Positions 1-6,117 of a DNA stretch of 11,823 nt are shown here, in pieces; positions within the stretch are counted from its first letter, which is position 1; each line of letters starts with the position of its first letter. The translations under genes were made by a program, and so were the position numbers. The notes under the pieces were generated by a model. The model was not told where the DNA came from. It was given only the letters and a program-made list of their open reading frames with translations, and made no database searches. The DNA is taken from positions 1 through 11,823 of the forward strand of contig JAOUGY010000099.1 of the NCBI GenBank assembly GCA_029865445.1. Direction: 5' to 3'. Source of the stretch: Acidimicrobiia bacterium (GTDB lineage Bacteria; Actinomycetota; Acidimicrobiia; Spongiisociales; ZC4RG35).

Positions 1-533
1 CCTCGCGACTCGCCGATGTGATCTTCGACGAGAACCAGGCCATCCGCGCCGGCGGTGTCGGACAGTCCGGGGTCGAGCTGGCACGCCGAGCCGGCTTCGG
101 GGTCCCGCCCAACACCAGAGTGTTGCTGGTTCGGGAGAGCGAGGTCGGCCGGCACCGGCCTCTCTCGCTGGAGAAGCTGAACCCGGTGCTCGCCTGGTAC
201 GAGGCACGTGGCGCCGAGCAGGCATTCGACCTGTGTTTTCAGGTGTTGCGGTGGGGTGGGAGAGGCCACACCATGGCGGTCCACACCCACGACTCGGACG
301 TGGTCGCGATGTTCGGAAAGCTCCCTGCCGGTCGGATACTCGTCAACCAGCCGACCCTCATGGGTGCGATGGGCTTCTCGGCCGACCTGGAGCCAAGCTT
401 CATGCTCGGTACGGGAACCGTGTCGGGGTCGATCATCTCCGACAACGTGACGGCCCTCCATCTCATCAACATCAAGCGGGTCGCCTACGAGTCTCGTCCG
501 TGGCGGTCCATCTACGACGTCTACGGAAGGTGA
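1..533 (+). CDS. CoA-acylating aldehyde dehydrogenase, C-terminal part (gene continues off the left edge)
   Basis: Oxidises an aldehyde with NAD+ and CoA to an acyl-CoA, the signature reaction of BMC metabolosomes. The reading frame is open to the left edge (first full codon at base 3; about 176 residues visible), so the GTG at 18 is not the real start. The visible part resembles the C-terminal third of the acylating dehydrogenase domain of AdhE: the SPVLAMY-type region (here LNPVLAWYEA), GGxGHT (here GGRGHT), then GRILVNQP and a Gly/Ser-rich segment ending in DNVTALHLINIKRVA. The catalytic Cys lies upstream and is not in the window. One nt separates the stop from the BMC-T shell gene, so it is probably a lumen enzyme of that compartment. 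Family assignment is secure; the substrate (acetaldehyde, propionaldehyde or other) cannot be read from this fragment. Confidence 0.88.
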   Translation, partial: SRLADVIFDENQAIRAGGVGQSGVELARRAGFGVPPNTRVLLVRESEVGRHRPLSLEKLNPVLAWYEARGAEQAFDLCFQVLRWGGRGHTMAVHTHDSDVVAMFGKLPAGRILVNQPTLMGAMGFSADLEPSFMLGTGTVSGSIISDNVTALHLINIKRVAYESRPWRSIYDVYGR

Positions 534-534
534 G

Positions 535-1164
535 ATGACCACCCAACGCACCGTGCTCAGAGCGTTTCTGCAGATAGATCGGCTGCAACCCAAGTTCGCC
601 GCCTACAACGGCGCCACCGTTCAGGGTTCCATCCCGCTCGCCGGCGACACCGTCCTGATCGGCGAGCTGGCACCCGGCAACGACGTGTTCCGGCTCATCG
701 ACATCGCGTTGAAGGCGGCGACCATCGAGGCGACGAGCCAGATCGTCGAGCGCGAGTTCGGCTTCTTCATCCTGCGTTCTCCGGTCAACGCCGAGATCTC
801 CGCAGCGCGCGATGCCATTCTCGATCACCTCGGTATGTCGATGGCCGATCGGATCCGACCGACGGTGGAATCCACCCAGATCATCACTTCGGTGGAGCCG
901 TACCAGGCCCAGCTGTTGAACAAGTGGCGCAAGGGTTCGATGCTGGTTCCCGGGCAGACCCTGGGGATCATCGAGTGTGCCCCGGCCGCGTACATCTCGA
1001 TAGCGGCGAACGAGGCGGAGAAATCGGCGACCATCGACATCGTCGAGGTTCGAGCGGTCGGGAGGTTCGGACGGTTCTTCATGTCCGGTTCGGAATCCGA
1101 GGTCGAGACCGCCATGAGTGCTGCGGTGACCGCTCTGGCCGCCACCGAGGGTCGGGCACCGTGA
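535..1164 (+). CDS. Tandem-domain BMC-T shell protein (circularly permuted, EutL/CsoS1D-like)
   Basis: Structural protein of a bacterial microcompartment shell. At 209 aa it is the usual size for a double-BMC protein that assembles as a trimeric pseudohexamer. Two BMC domains are visible. The first starts around residue 38 with GDTVLIGELAPG, followed by helix DVFRLIDIALKAA and a strand-strand-helix ending near 100. The second starts around 138 with VPGQTLGIIECAPA, has a matching AANEAEKSA helix, and ends with FFMSGSESEVETAM near 193. Each domain is preceded by about 35 residues (TVLRAFLQIDRLQ; ESTQIITSV) that fit the displaced strand of circularly permuted BMC domains. Trimers of this class can have a gated central pore for larger metabolites. 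Start ATG has GGAAGG at 525-530, inside the end of the dehydrogenase gene. Family call is confident; pore gating is family knowledge only. Confidence 0.9.
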   Translation: MTTQRTVLRAFLQIDRLQPKFAAYNGATVQGSIPLAGDTVLIGELAPGNDVFRLIDIALKAATIEATSQIVEREFGFFILRSPVNAEISAARDAILDHLGMSMADRIRPTVESTQIITSVEPYQAQLLNKWRKGSMLVPGQTLGIIECAPAAYISIAANEAEKSATIDIVEVRAVGRFGRFFMSGSESEVETAMSAAVTALAATEGRAP

Positions 1165-2357
1165 CGACCCGCTCCGGCGTTCGGCCCGGAGTGGTGGGCG
1201 AACAGGACGTCGTCGACGTCTGGAACTCCGGACGACGCAAGCTCCACGTCCTCGACGGTGCTCTCGTCACGCACCAGGCACGAGAGGCAGCGGAGAGGCT
1301 GGGCGTCGTCCTCGTTCCGGGCCCACCGCCGGAGCCCACGGTTCCTGCCACCGACGGGACTGCCACCATGCGGCGGGCTCTATACCGTCGGAATCCGAAG
1401 TGGGTGGCATCCGACCGTCCGAAGGGCCTCGCTCCTCGGACGCTTCGCAAGCTGGTGGTGGTGGGTGCTGGTGGAGTTGGAGCCAATACCGCTCACCTCG
1501 TTGCCAATGCGGGCCTCGCCCACGAGATCGTGCTGGTCGATGTAGTACCCGGCGCAGCCGAGGCGACAGCGCTCGACCTCGAACATGCATCCGGCATCAC
1601 CGGTTCCGCATCGCGTATCACGGGTGGGACGTCGCTCGGACTGGTCGAGGATGCCGATGTGGTGGTCATCACGGCAGGTAGACCCCGCCAGCCCGGCATG
1701 ACCAGGGCCGATCTCATCACTGTGAACGGCCGGGTCGTTGCTCAGGTTTCGGAGGCGGTGCGGGATCATGCCCCGGAGGCCATCGTCGTGGTTGTGACCA
1801 ACCCGCTGGACGAGATGACGTCGGTGGCGCTGGAGTCCACGCAGTTTCCCCGCGAGCGGGTCGTCGGCATGGCAGGAACGCTCGATTCCTCTCGGTTCCG
1901 GCGTTCCCTGGCACGTGCCGCCGGAGTCGACCCCCTCGATGTCGACGCGTTCACGCTCGGGAGCCATGGTGATGAGATGGTGCCTGTCGTCAGCTCGGCG
2001 ACGATCAAGGGTCGCCCCCTTCATACGGTGCTGTCGGCCGCCCAGGTGGAGGCCTGCGTCGCCGATACCGTGACGGGCGGGGGACAAGTGGTGGCACTCA
2101 GGAAGACCGGATCTGCGACCCTGGCACCGGCTCACGCCGTGGTCGAAGTGCTCGATGCGATTCGCGGGGCGCGGGCCGGAGCGATTCCCGTGTCGGTGCG
2201 ATTGGAAGGGGAATACGGGATCGACGGAGTGGTCGTCGGCGTGCCGTGTCTCCTGGGTGCAGAGGGGGTCCTCGAGATCGTCGAACTGTCGCTGGCGGAT
2301 TCAGAGCGGCAGGCGCTGGTCGCGGCTGCCGAAGCGGTGAGGTCGAGACTGGCCTGA
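1161..2357 (+). CDS. Malate-dehydrogenase-type NAD-dependent 2-hydroxyacid dehydrogenase with EutQ-like N-terminal module
   Basis: Interconverts a 2-hydroxyacid and a 2-ketoacid with NAD(H). The LDH/MDH part (about residues 97-398) is complete: GAGGVG at 102-107, Asp127 for NAD ribose, RQPGMTR at 176-182, Asn214, the LDSSR segment with Asp242 and Arg245, and the catalytic His269 in GSHGDE. Arg176 sits where LDH has Gln102, and Met180 follows, so oxaloacetate/malate is favoured over pyruvate/lactate. The protein is 398 aa, nearly 100 longer than usual. The extra N-terminus holds DVVDVWNSGRRKLHV...GALVTHQAREAAERLGV (residues 16-49), which resembles the first 40-50 residues of EutQ and EutT, then a Pro-rich linker and a basic segment (RRALYRRNPKW). 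Start GTG 1161 overlaps the BMC-T stop by 4 nt. It may regenerate NAD+ for the aldehyde dehydrogenase inside the compartment, taking the role usually filled by an alcohol dehydrogenase; that role is inference. Confidence 0.85.
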   Translation: MTTRSGVRPGVVGEQDVVDVWNSGRRKLHVLDGALVTHQAREAAERLGVVLVPGPPPEPTVPATDGTATMRRALYRRNPKWVASDRPKGLAPRTLRKLVVVGAGGVGANTAHLVANAGLAHEIVLVDVVPGAAEATALDLEHASGITGSASRITGGTSLGLVEDADVVVITAGRPRQPGMTRADLITVNGRVVAQVSEAVRDHAPEAIVVVVTNPLDEMTSVALESTQFPRERVVGMAGTLDSSRFRRSLARAAGVDPLDVDAFTLGSHGDEMVPVVSSATIKGRPLHTVLSAAQVEACVADTVTGGGQVVALRKTGSATLAPAHAVVEVLDAIRGARAGAIPVSVRLEGEYGIDGVVVGVPCLLGAEGVLEIVELSLADSERQALVAAAEAVRSRLA

Positions 2358-2854
2358 TGCCCGACGACTTCGAGGAGATCGAGTTCGGCAGCAGACGGGT
2401 CGTCCGTTGGAGGCCACCTGACGCCCGGACCCACTCCGGAGAGGGCGTCTCGAAGCAATCGAAGAAGAGGCCCAAGAAGGCATCCAAGGAGAGGCCCAGG
2501 AAGGCATCCGAGAAGAAGACACGAAAGAAGAAGGCGTCAAGAGCCAAGAGTCTTGGCAAGAAGAAGGCCAACCCCGCGGACGGGAAGAAGAGGCGCTCCA
2601 GTGAGAACTCCGGGAAGAAAAACAGGAAGCGGGAGGAGCCCAGAAACGCCAAGGAGACCTCTTCGGGCGTACTTGTTCCCCTCGATCAGTGGACCCGGGT
2701 GTTGAATCAACTGGGCAACCTCCACGAGGCGGGTCAACAACTCGCCGACGCCCGGGAACGCGCCGCGAAGGCGGAAACCGAGGCCGCTTTCCTTCGGGAG
2801 CGTCTGAAGGAGATGCGGGCCGAGCTCGATTCGATGCGAGGTGAAACATCATGA
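2357..2854 (+). CDS. Lysine-rich, disordered protein with C-terminal coiled coil; candidate BMC assembly or scaffold protein
   Basis: I do not recognise a characterised homologue. The 165 aa fall into three parts. Residues 1-30 are acidic then mixed (MPDDFEEIEF). Residues 33-100 are extremely Lys/Arg-rich and surely disordered, with KKAS-type repeats. Residues 104-160 form a helical, probably coiled-coil segment that starts VLVPLDQWTRVLNQLGNL and continues with regular Ala/Leu/Glu/Arg spacing. The ATG overlaps the dehydrogenase stop by one base (TGATG) and the stop overlaps the nitrilase start, so it belongs to the BMC operon. Short amphipathic helices on flexible linkers are known to recruit cargo or bridge core and shell in BMCs (CcmN, CsoS2, encapsulation peptides), which suggests a scaffold or cargo-organising role. 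A nucleic-acid-binding role is the main alternative, given the basic tract. The reading frame is well supported; function is inference. Confidence 0.8.
   Translation: MPDDFEEIEFGSRRVVRWRPPDARTHSGEGVSKQSKKRPKKASKERPRKASEKKTRKKKASRAKSLGKKKANPADGKKRRSSENSGKKNRKREEPRNAKETSSGVLVPLDQWTRVLNQLGNLHEAGQQLADARERAAKAETEAAFLRERLKEMRAELDSMRGETS
2467..2514 (+). repeat. 24-bp tandem duplication inside the Lys-rich gene
   Basis: Two adjacent 24-bp units (2467-2490 and 2491-2514) differ at three positions, all A/G changes. They span the codons for the near-identical octapeptides RPKKASKE and RPRKASEK. This suggests the basic tract grew by in-frame duplication. Confidence 0.75.
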
Positions 2855-3762
2855 GAGTTGCGGCAGTACAGGCGGCGCCCGTGTGGCTCGACCGGTCGGC
2901 GACGATCGATGTCGTAACCGCCAAGCTCGAGGAAGCCGCTGCCGATGGGGCGACACTGGTGGCGTTTCCAGAGACGTTCGTGCCCGGGTACCCGGTGTGG
3001 GCCGACATCACGAACACGGCGGCGTGGGAGGACGAGGATCAGCAGGCTGCGTTTGCCTGGTATCTGGATCAGTCGGTGGTGGTCGAAAGCGCCGAATTCG
3101 GTCGAGTGGTCGATGCCTGCAGGGACACCGGTGTGTTCGGGTATGTGGGGATCGTCGAGCGTTCCGCCTCGGCCGGGTCGGTGTACTGCTCGCTGGTGGC
3201 AATCCACCCCGAACGAGGTGTCGTGGGTGTGCACCGCAAGCTCAAGCCCACGTTCGCCGAGCGGTTGGTGTGGGCGGATGGTGACGGCGCCGGCCTGGTG
3301 GTCCACGACTTCGGAGGCGTGCGGCTCTCCGGGCTCAACTGCTGGGAGAACTGGATGCCGCTTGTCCGCACGGCCATGTACTCCCAGGGCGCACAGGTGC
3401 ATGTGGCAACCTGGCCGGGCTCGGTCGGTCTGACCGAGGACATCTCACGGTTCGTGGCCCGTGAAGGCCGGTTGTTCGTGATCAGCGTCGGAGCCGTCTA
3501 TCGGGCCGAGCACATTCCGGAGGGGTTCCCTCTGGGCGATCAGATGCGGGCGCACGGTGATCGCTATTACAACGGTGGGAGCGTGATCGTCTCGCCGACC
3601 GGCGAGGTGCTCGCCGGGCCGCTCCGGGGAGAGGAGACGATCCTCTACGCCGACCTCGATCTCGCTGTGGTTGGACGCGAGCGGCAGAATTTCGATCCCA
3701 CGGGCCACTACAGCCGGCCCGACGTGCTCGGTCTGACTATCGACCACACCCGCCGGGCCTGA
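2851..3762 (+). CDS. Nitrilase (carbon-nitrogen hydrolase superfamily)
   Basis: Hydrolyses a nitrile to a carboxylic acid and ammonia; some family members act on amides. The 303-aa protein is a normal-length single nitrilase domain with the full Glu-Lys-Cys triad: Glu41 in FPETFVPGYP, Lys130 in HRKLKPT, Cys164 in LNCWENWMPL. A further conserved Glu137 lies in AERLVW. The CWEN-x-MPL sequence around Cys164, the following QVHVATWPG, and the C-terminal GHYSRPDVLGL are typical of true nitrilases rather than amidases or omega-amidase. There is no signal peptide, so it is cytosolic or in the BMC lumen. Its ATG overlaps the preceding stop (ATGA), so it is translationally coupled to the BMC operon and appears to be its last gene. 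The natural substrate cannot be told. Ammonia release would fit the nitrogen-handling genes further right, but that link is speculative. Confidence 0.9.
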   Translation: MRVAAVQAAPVWLDRSATIDVVTAKLEEAAADGATLVAFPETFVPGYPVWADITNTAAWEDEDQQAAFAWYLDQSVVVESAEFGRVVDACRDTGVFGYVGIVERSASAGSVYCSLVAIHPERGVVGVHRKLKPTFAERLVWADGDGAGLVVHDFGGVRLSGLNCWENWMPLVRTAMYSQGAQVHVATWPGSVGLTEDISRFVAREGRLFVISVGAVYRAEHIPEGFPLGDQMRAHGDRYYNGGSVIVSPTGEVLAGPLRGEETILYADLDLAVVGRERQNFDPTGHYSRPDVLGLTIDHTRRA

Positions 3763-3839
3763 ACGGCGGGGGGATACCCCACGCCGCTGCCGGTCATCAC
3801 AGCGGCCATTGAGTTGGGTGCATTGAGGCTGTAGCTTCT

Positions 3840-3844
3840 GGAGG
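3840..3844 (+). promoter_or_regulatory. Shine-Dalgarno GGAGG for the amidase gene
   Basis: GGAGG lies 7 nt before ATG 3852 and only 4 nt before the in-frame GTG 3849. The spacing favours ATG 3852 as the start. The rest of the 3763-3851 spacer shows only a weak promoter-like pair (TTGAGT, 17 nt, TAGCTT) very close to the SD. Confidence 0.65.
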
Positions 3845-3851
3845 TCAGGTG

Positions 3852-4613
3852 ATGAGTCGGCTGCTGTGGCTGGCGGATGTTGCCCGTGACGCCGGGTTGG
3901 TGGTGGTCGAGATCGACGGGTGGAAGACCCGGGGCACGGCTGACATGGAACTGAAGGGTGTGATCAACCATCACACTGCCGGCGCGGCCCATGGTGACCT
4001 TCCAACCCTGGCGGCGCTCATCAAGGGCCGGCCCGACCTCGCCGGTCCGCTTTGCCACTACGGCTTGGGCCGTTCGGGAACCGTGTACGTGATTGCCTCC
4101 GGAAAGGCCAACCACGCCGGCGACGGCCAGTGGCACGGGGAGGACTTCCTGGATTCCTCGCGCTCGATGATCGGGATCGAAGCGGAACACACCGGTCGGG
4201 CCTCGGATCCGTGGCCGGAGGAACAACTCGAGGCGTACCGACTGCTCGACGCCGCCATCCTGGTTCGCATCGGGGCGCCGGTCGCCAATCTCTGCGGACA
4301 CAAGGAGTGGGCACAACCTCCCGAGAGCACGCCCAACCGCAAGCCCGACCCGATAGGTATCGACATGAATCGGTCGCGAACTGATGTCGCCGAAATGATG
4401 AGGAGGATCGAGATGGGAGATGTGGTCGTTCCCGGAGCGGGCGAGGGAGTCAACGCAATCTTTGCCACGCCCTTCGACTGGGCCGTGGAGATGGGGATCT
4501 TCACCGAACACACCAACCCTGACTCCGTGGTCACGTCGGAGGAGTTCGCCGCGTTCCTCGACCGGTACCATCAGCGTGTCGTGGTACCGAATCTGCGCTC
4601 AGCCCCCCGCTGA
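3852..4613 (+). CDS. Endolysin-like N-acetylmuramoyl-L-alanine amidase (Amidase_2/PGRP fold)
   Basis: A zinc amidase that cuts the MurNAc-L-Ala bond of peptidoglycan. The 253-aa protein opens with LLWLADVARDAGLVVVEIDG, a leader seen in actinobacteriophage lysins. It then shows INHHTAG (zinc His at 40/41), CHYGLGRSGTVYVIA, AGKANHAG-like ASGKANHAG at 82-90, CGHKEW (His150) and KPDP (Asp166), which together give the usual His/His/Asp zinc site. The C-terminal 50 residues hold a segment (FDWAVEMGIF...VTSEEFAAFL, about 208-236) resembling the second half of an S-layer homology (SLH) repeat, possibly a cell-wall-binding remnant. There is no signal peptide, so export would need a holin or lysis, as for phage endolysins. 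No other phage gene is visible. It is 89 bp after the nitrilase and before a strong hairpin; whether it is cotranscribed is unclear. A domesticated or remnant phage lysin is the likeliest reading. Confidence 0.85.
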   Translation: MSRLLWLADVARDAGLVVVEIDGWKTRGTADMELKGVINHHTAGAAHGDLPTLAALIKGRPDLAGPLCHYGLGRSGTVYVIASGKANHAGDGQWHGEDFLDSSRSMIGIEAEHTGRASDPWPEEQLEAYRLLDAAILVRIGAPVANLCGHKEWAQPPESTPNRKPDPIGIDMNRSRTDVAEMMRRIEMGDVVVPGAGEGVNAIFATPFDWAVEMGIFTEHTNPDSVVTSEEFAAFLDRYHQRVVVPNLRSAPR

Positions 4614-4623
4614 CCCGGTTATG

Positions 4624-4660
4624 ACGCACGAAAGGCAGCATATTGCTGCCTTTCGTGCGT
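4624..4660. terminator. 17-bp perfect hairpin between convergent genes; probable bidirectional terminator
   Basis: Perfect inverted repeat: arms 4624-4640 (ACGCACGAAAGGCAGCA) and 4644-4660, loop TAT. It sits 10 bp after the amidase stop and 32 bp after the stop of the convergent FMN-domain gene. Neither side has a clear T tract, as is common in high-GC actinobacteria. The position between convergent units supports termination of both. Confidence 0.8.
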
Positions 4661-4692
4661 GAAAACGGAGTGGGGCGGGGGTGGGGAGGCGT

Positions 4693-6117
4693 TTACCAGC
4701 CGAAGGGGCGGTCGATGCCGGCGAGTTTGACGCCGGTGAAGGCACTGGCCTCCAGGCTGAGCGCCCGCAGATCCTCCATCTCGAGGTTGTGGACCGAACT
4801 CTTTCCGCATGCCTTGGCGAGGAGGGTGATCTCCATCGTCATCGCAGTCAGATACCGAGCCACCCGCTCGGCACCGGCGGCCACGTGCATCCTGGTCTCG
4901 AGCTCGGGGTCCTGGGTGGTGATCCCAACCGGGCAACGCCCCGTGTGGCAGTGATGGCACTGTCCGGGTGCGGTGCCGAGCGCCTCGTAGTCGTCGAGGT
5001 ACCGAGGACTGTTGCATCCGAGGGCGACCAGCGCAGCTGTGCCGATCATCACGCAGTCTGCGCCGAGAGCCAGGCATTTCGCCGCGTCCACCCCTGATCG
5101 GATGCCACCTGCCGCCACCAGGCTCACCTCGTCGGCCATGCCGCAGTCCTCGAGCGCTTCGCGCGCGGCTTTGATCGCAGTGATGGTCGGAATGCCTGTG
5201 TGGTTGATCAGGAGCTCCGGTGACGCTCCGGTCCCACCTTCGGCCCCATCCACCACGATCACGTCGGCGCCGGCCTTGGCGGCGATCGCCACGTCGAACC
5301 TCGGCCGGGTGGCACCCATCTTCACGAAGATCGGGACCTTGTAGTCGGTCGCCTCTCGCAGTTCTTCGATCTTCACCTGCAGGTCGTCGGCGCCCAGGAA
5401 ATCCGGGTGGCGGACCGTGGAGCGCTGGTCGACGCCCAACGGAAGCGACCGCATCCCTGCAACACGCTCGGACACCTTCATACCGAGAAGAAGCCCACCG
5501 GTGCCCGGTTTCGCCCCCTGACCGACAACGATCTCGATCCCGTCGGCCTGTCGGAGATGTTCGAGATCGAGCATGTACCGCGATGGGGTCATCTGGTACA
5601 CGAGTTTGTTCGACGCCTCGCGCTCGTCTTCGAGCATGCCGCCTTCGCCCGTACAGGTCAACGAGCCCACCTTGGACGCTCCGTATCCGAGCGCGGCCTT
5701 GGCGGATGCCGACAGGGCTCCGAAGCTCATGGACGCGATGTAGATGGGAATTCCCAATTCGAGCGGAGCCGACACGAGATCCGGCCGGCCGCCTCCGAGG
5801 ACTGTGCGGGTGTCGCAGTTCTCCCGATATCCCTCCAGAGGAAGCCTTGTGAGCGACGCAGGGACGAACGTCAGATCGTCAAATGTCGGGAAGCGCGTGT
5901 TGTCGGTGGTGAACCCGCGAATCTGATAGCGACCGAGGCGCGACAGGGCGTGGACTTCGGCGATGGAATCGGGTGTCCATCTGATCGAACGACCGGCTTC
6001 GTACGACGACGGGACCCCGGGGGGCCGGCCATGGACGGCGCCATCCGACATGGCGACGTCGTCTTCGTCGGGCATCGGGAACGGATACTGGTACCCGCCT
6101 GTCAGATCATCAGCCAT
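4693..6117 (-). CDS. FMN-binding, glutamate synthase domain-2 protein (GltB2/MgsC/GlxD-like)
   Basis: FMN and Fe-S catalytic subunit of a split glutamate-synthase-like enzyme: takes ammonia (or an amine) released by the partner amidotransferase and reductively adds it to 2-oxoglutarate, or handles an equivalent transfer. The 474 aa show the TIM-barrel signatures MSFGALS (130-136), TGEGG (156-160), GQGAKPGTGG (199-208) and DGAEGGTGASP (290-300). The Fe-S Cys cluster is CHHCHTGRCPVG with Cys387, 390 and 395. Its spacing (C-x2-C-x4-C) differs from the C-x5-C-x4-C of E. coli GltB. ATG 6117 lies 16 nt inside the upstream GXGXG gene. It is the last gene of the minus-strand operon, followed by the 4624-4660 hairpin. 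No NAD(P)H-oxidising GltD subunit is nearby, so the electron donor is unknown, perhaps ferredoxin. N-methylglutamate synthase MgsC is an alternative identity. Confidence 0.88.
   Translation of the reverse strand: MADDLTGGYQYPFPMPDEDDVAMSDGAVHGRPPGVPSSYEAGRSIRWTPDSIAEVHALSRLGRYQIRGFTTDNTRFPTFDDLTFVPASLTRLPLEGYRENCDTRTVLGGGRPDLVSAPLELGIPIYIASMSFGALSASAKAALGYGASKVGSLTCTGEGGMLEDEREASNKLVYQMTPSRYMLDLEHLRQADGIEIVVGQGAKPGTGGLLLGMKVSERVAGMRSLPLGVDQRSTVRHPDFLGADDLQVKIEELREATDYKVPIFVKMGATRPRFDVAIAAKAGADVIVVDGAEGGTGASPELLINHTGIPTITAIKAAREALEDCGMADEVSLVAAGGIRSGVDAAKCLALGADCVMIGTAALVALGCNSPRYLDDYEALGTAPGQCHHCHTGRCPVGITTQDPELETRMHVAAGAERVARYLTAMTMEITLLAKACGKSSVHNLEMEDLRALSLEASAFTGVKLAGIDRPFGW

Noticed and set aside
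924..1160. Extension of the MDH-type frame upstream of GTG 1161
   Set aside because: It overlaps the BMC-T second domain in another frame and its translation looks like a shadow; GTG 1161 with a 4-nt overlap is the better start.
1380..2135. A 251-codon open frame on the minus strand
   Set aside because: It is antisense to the MDH-type gene, whose catalytic motifs are all in frame; composition is Arg/His/Gly-rich as in GC-driven shadow frames.
2098..3017. Minus-strand open frames opposite the Lys-rich gene (184 and 238 codons)
   Set aside because: Their Phe/Leu or Ser/Pro-rich translations are the complement of AAG-rich codons; no motifs and no plausible start site.
3809..3837. Promoter for the amidase (TTGAGT, 17 nt, TAGCTT)
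   Set aside because: Weak match to the consensus, and the -10 box would end only 2 nt before the Shine-Dalgarno sequence.
3852..4613. A prophage
   Set aside because: Only the lysin-like gene is present; no integrase, holin, structural genes or attachment repeats are visible.
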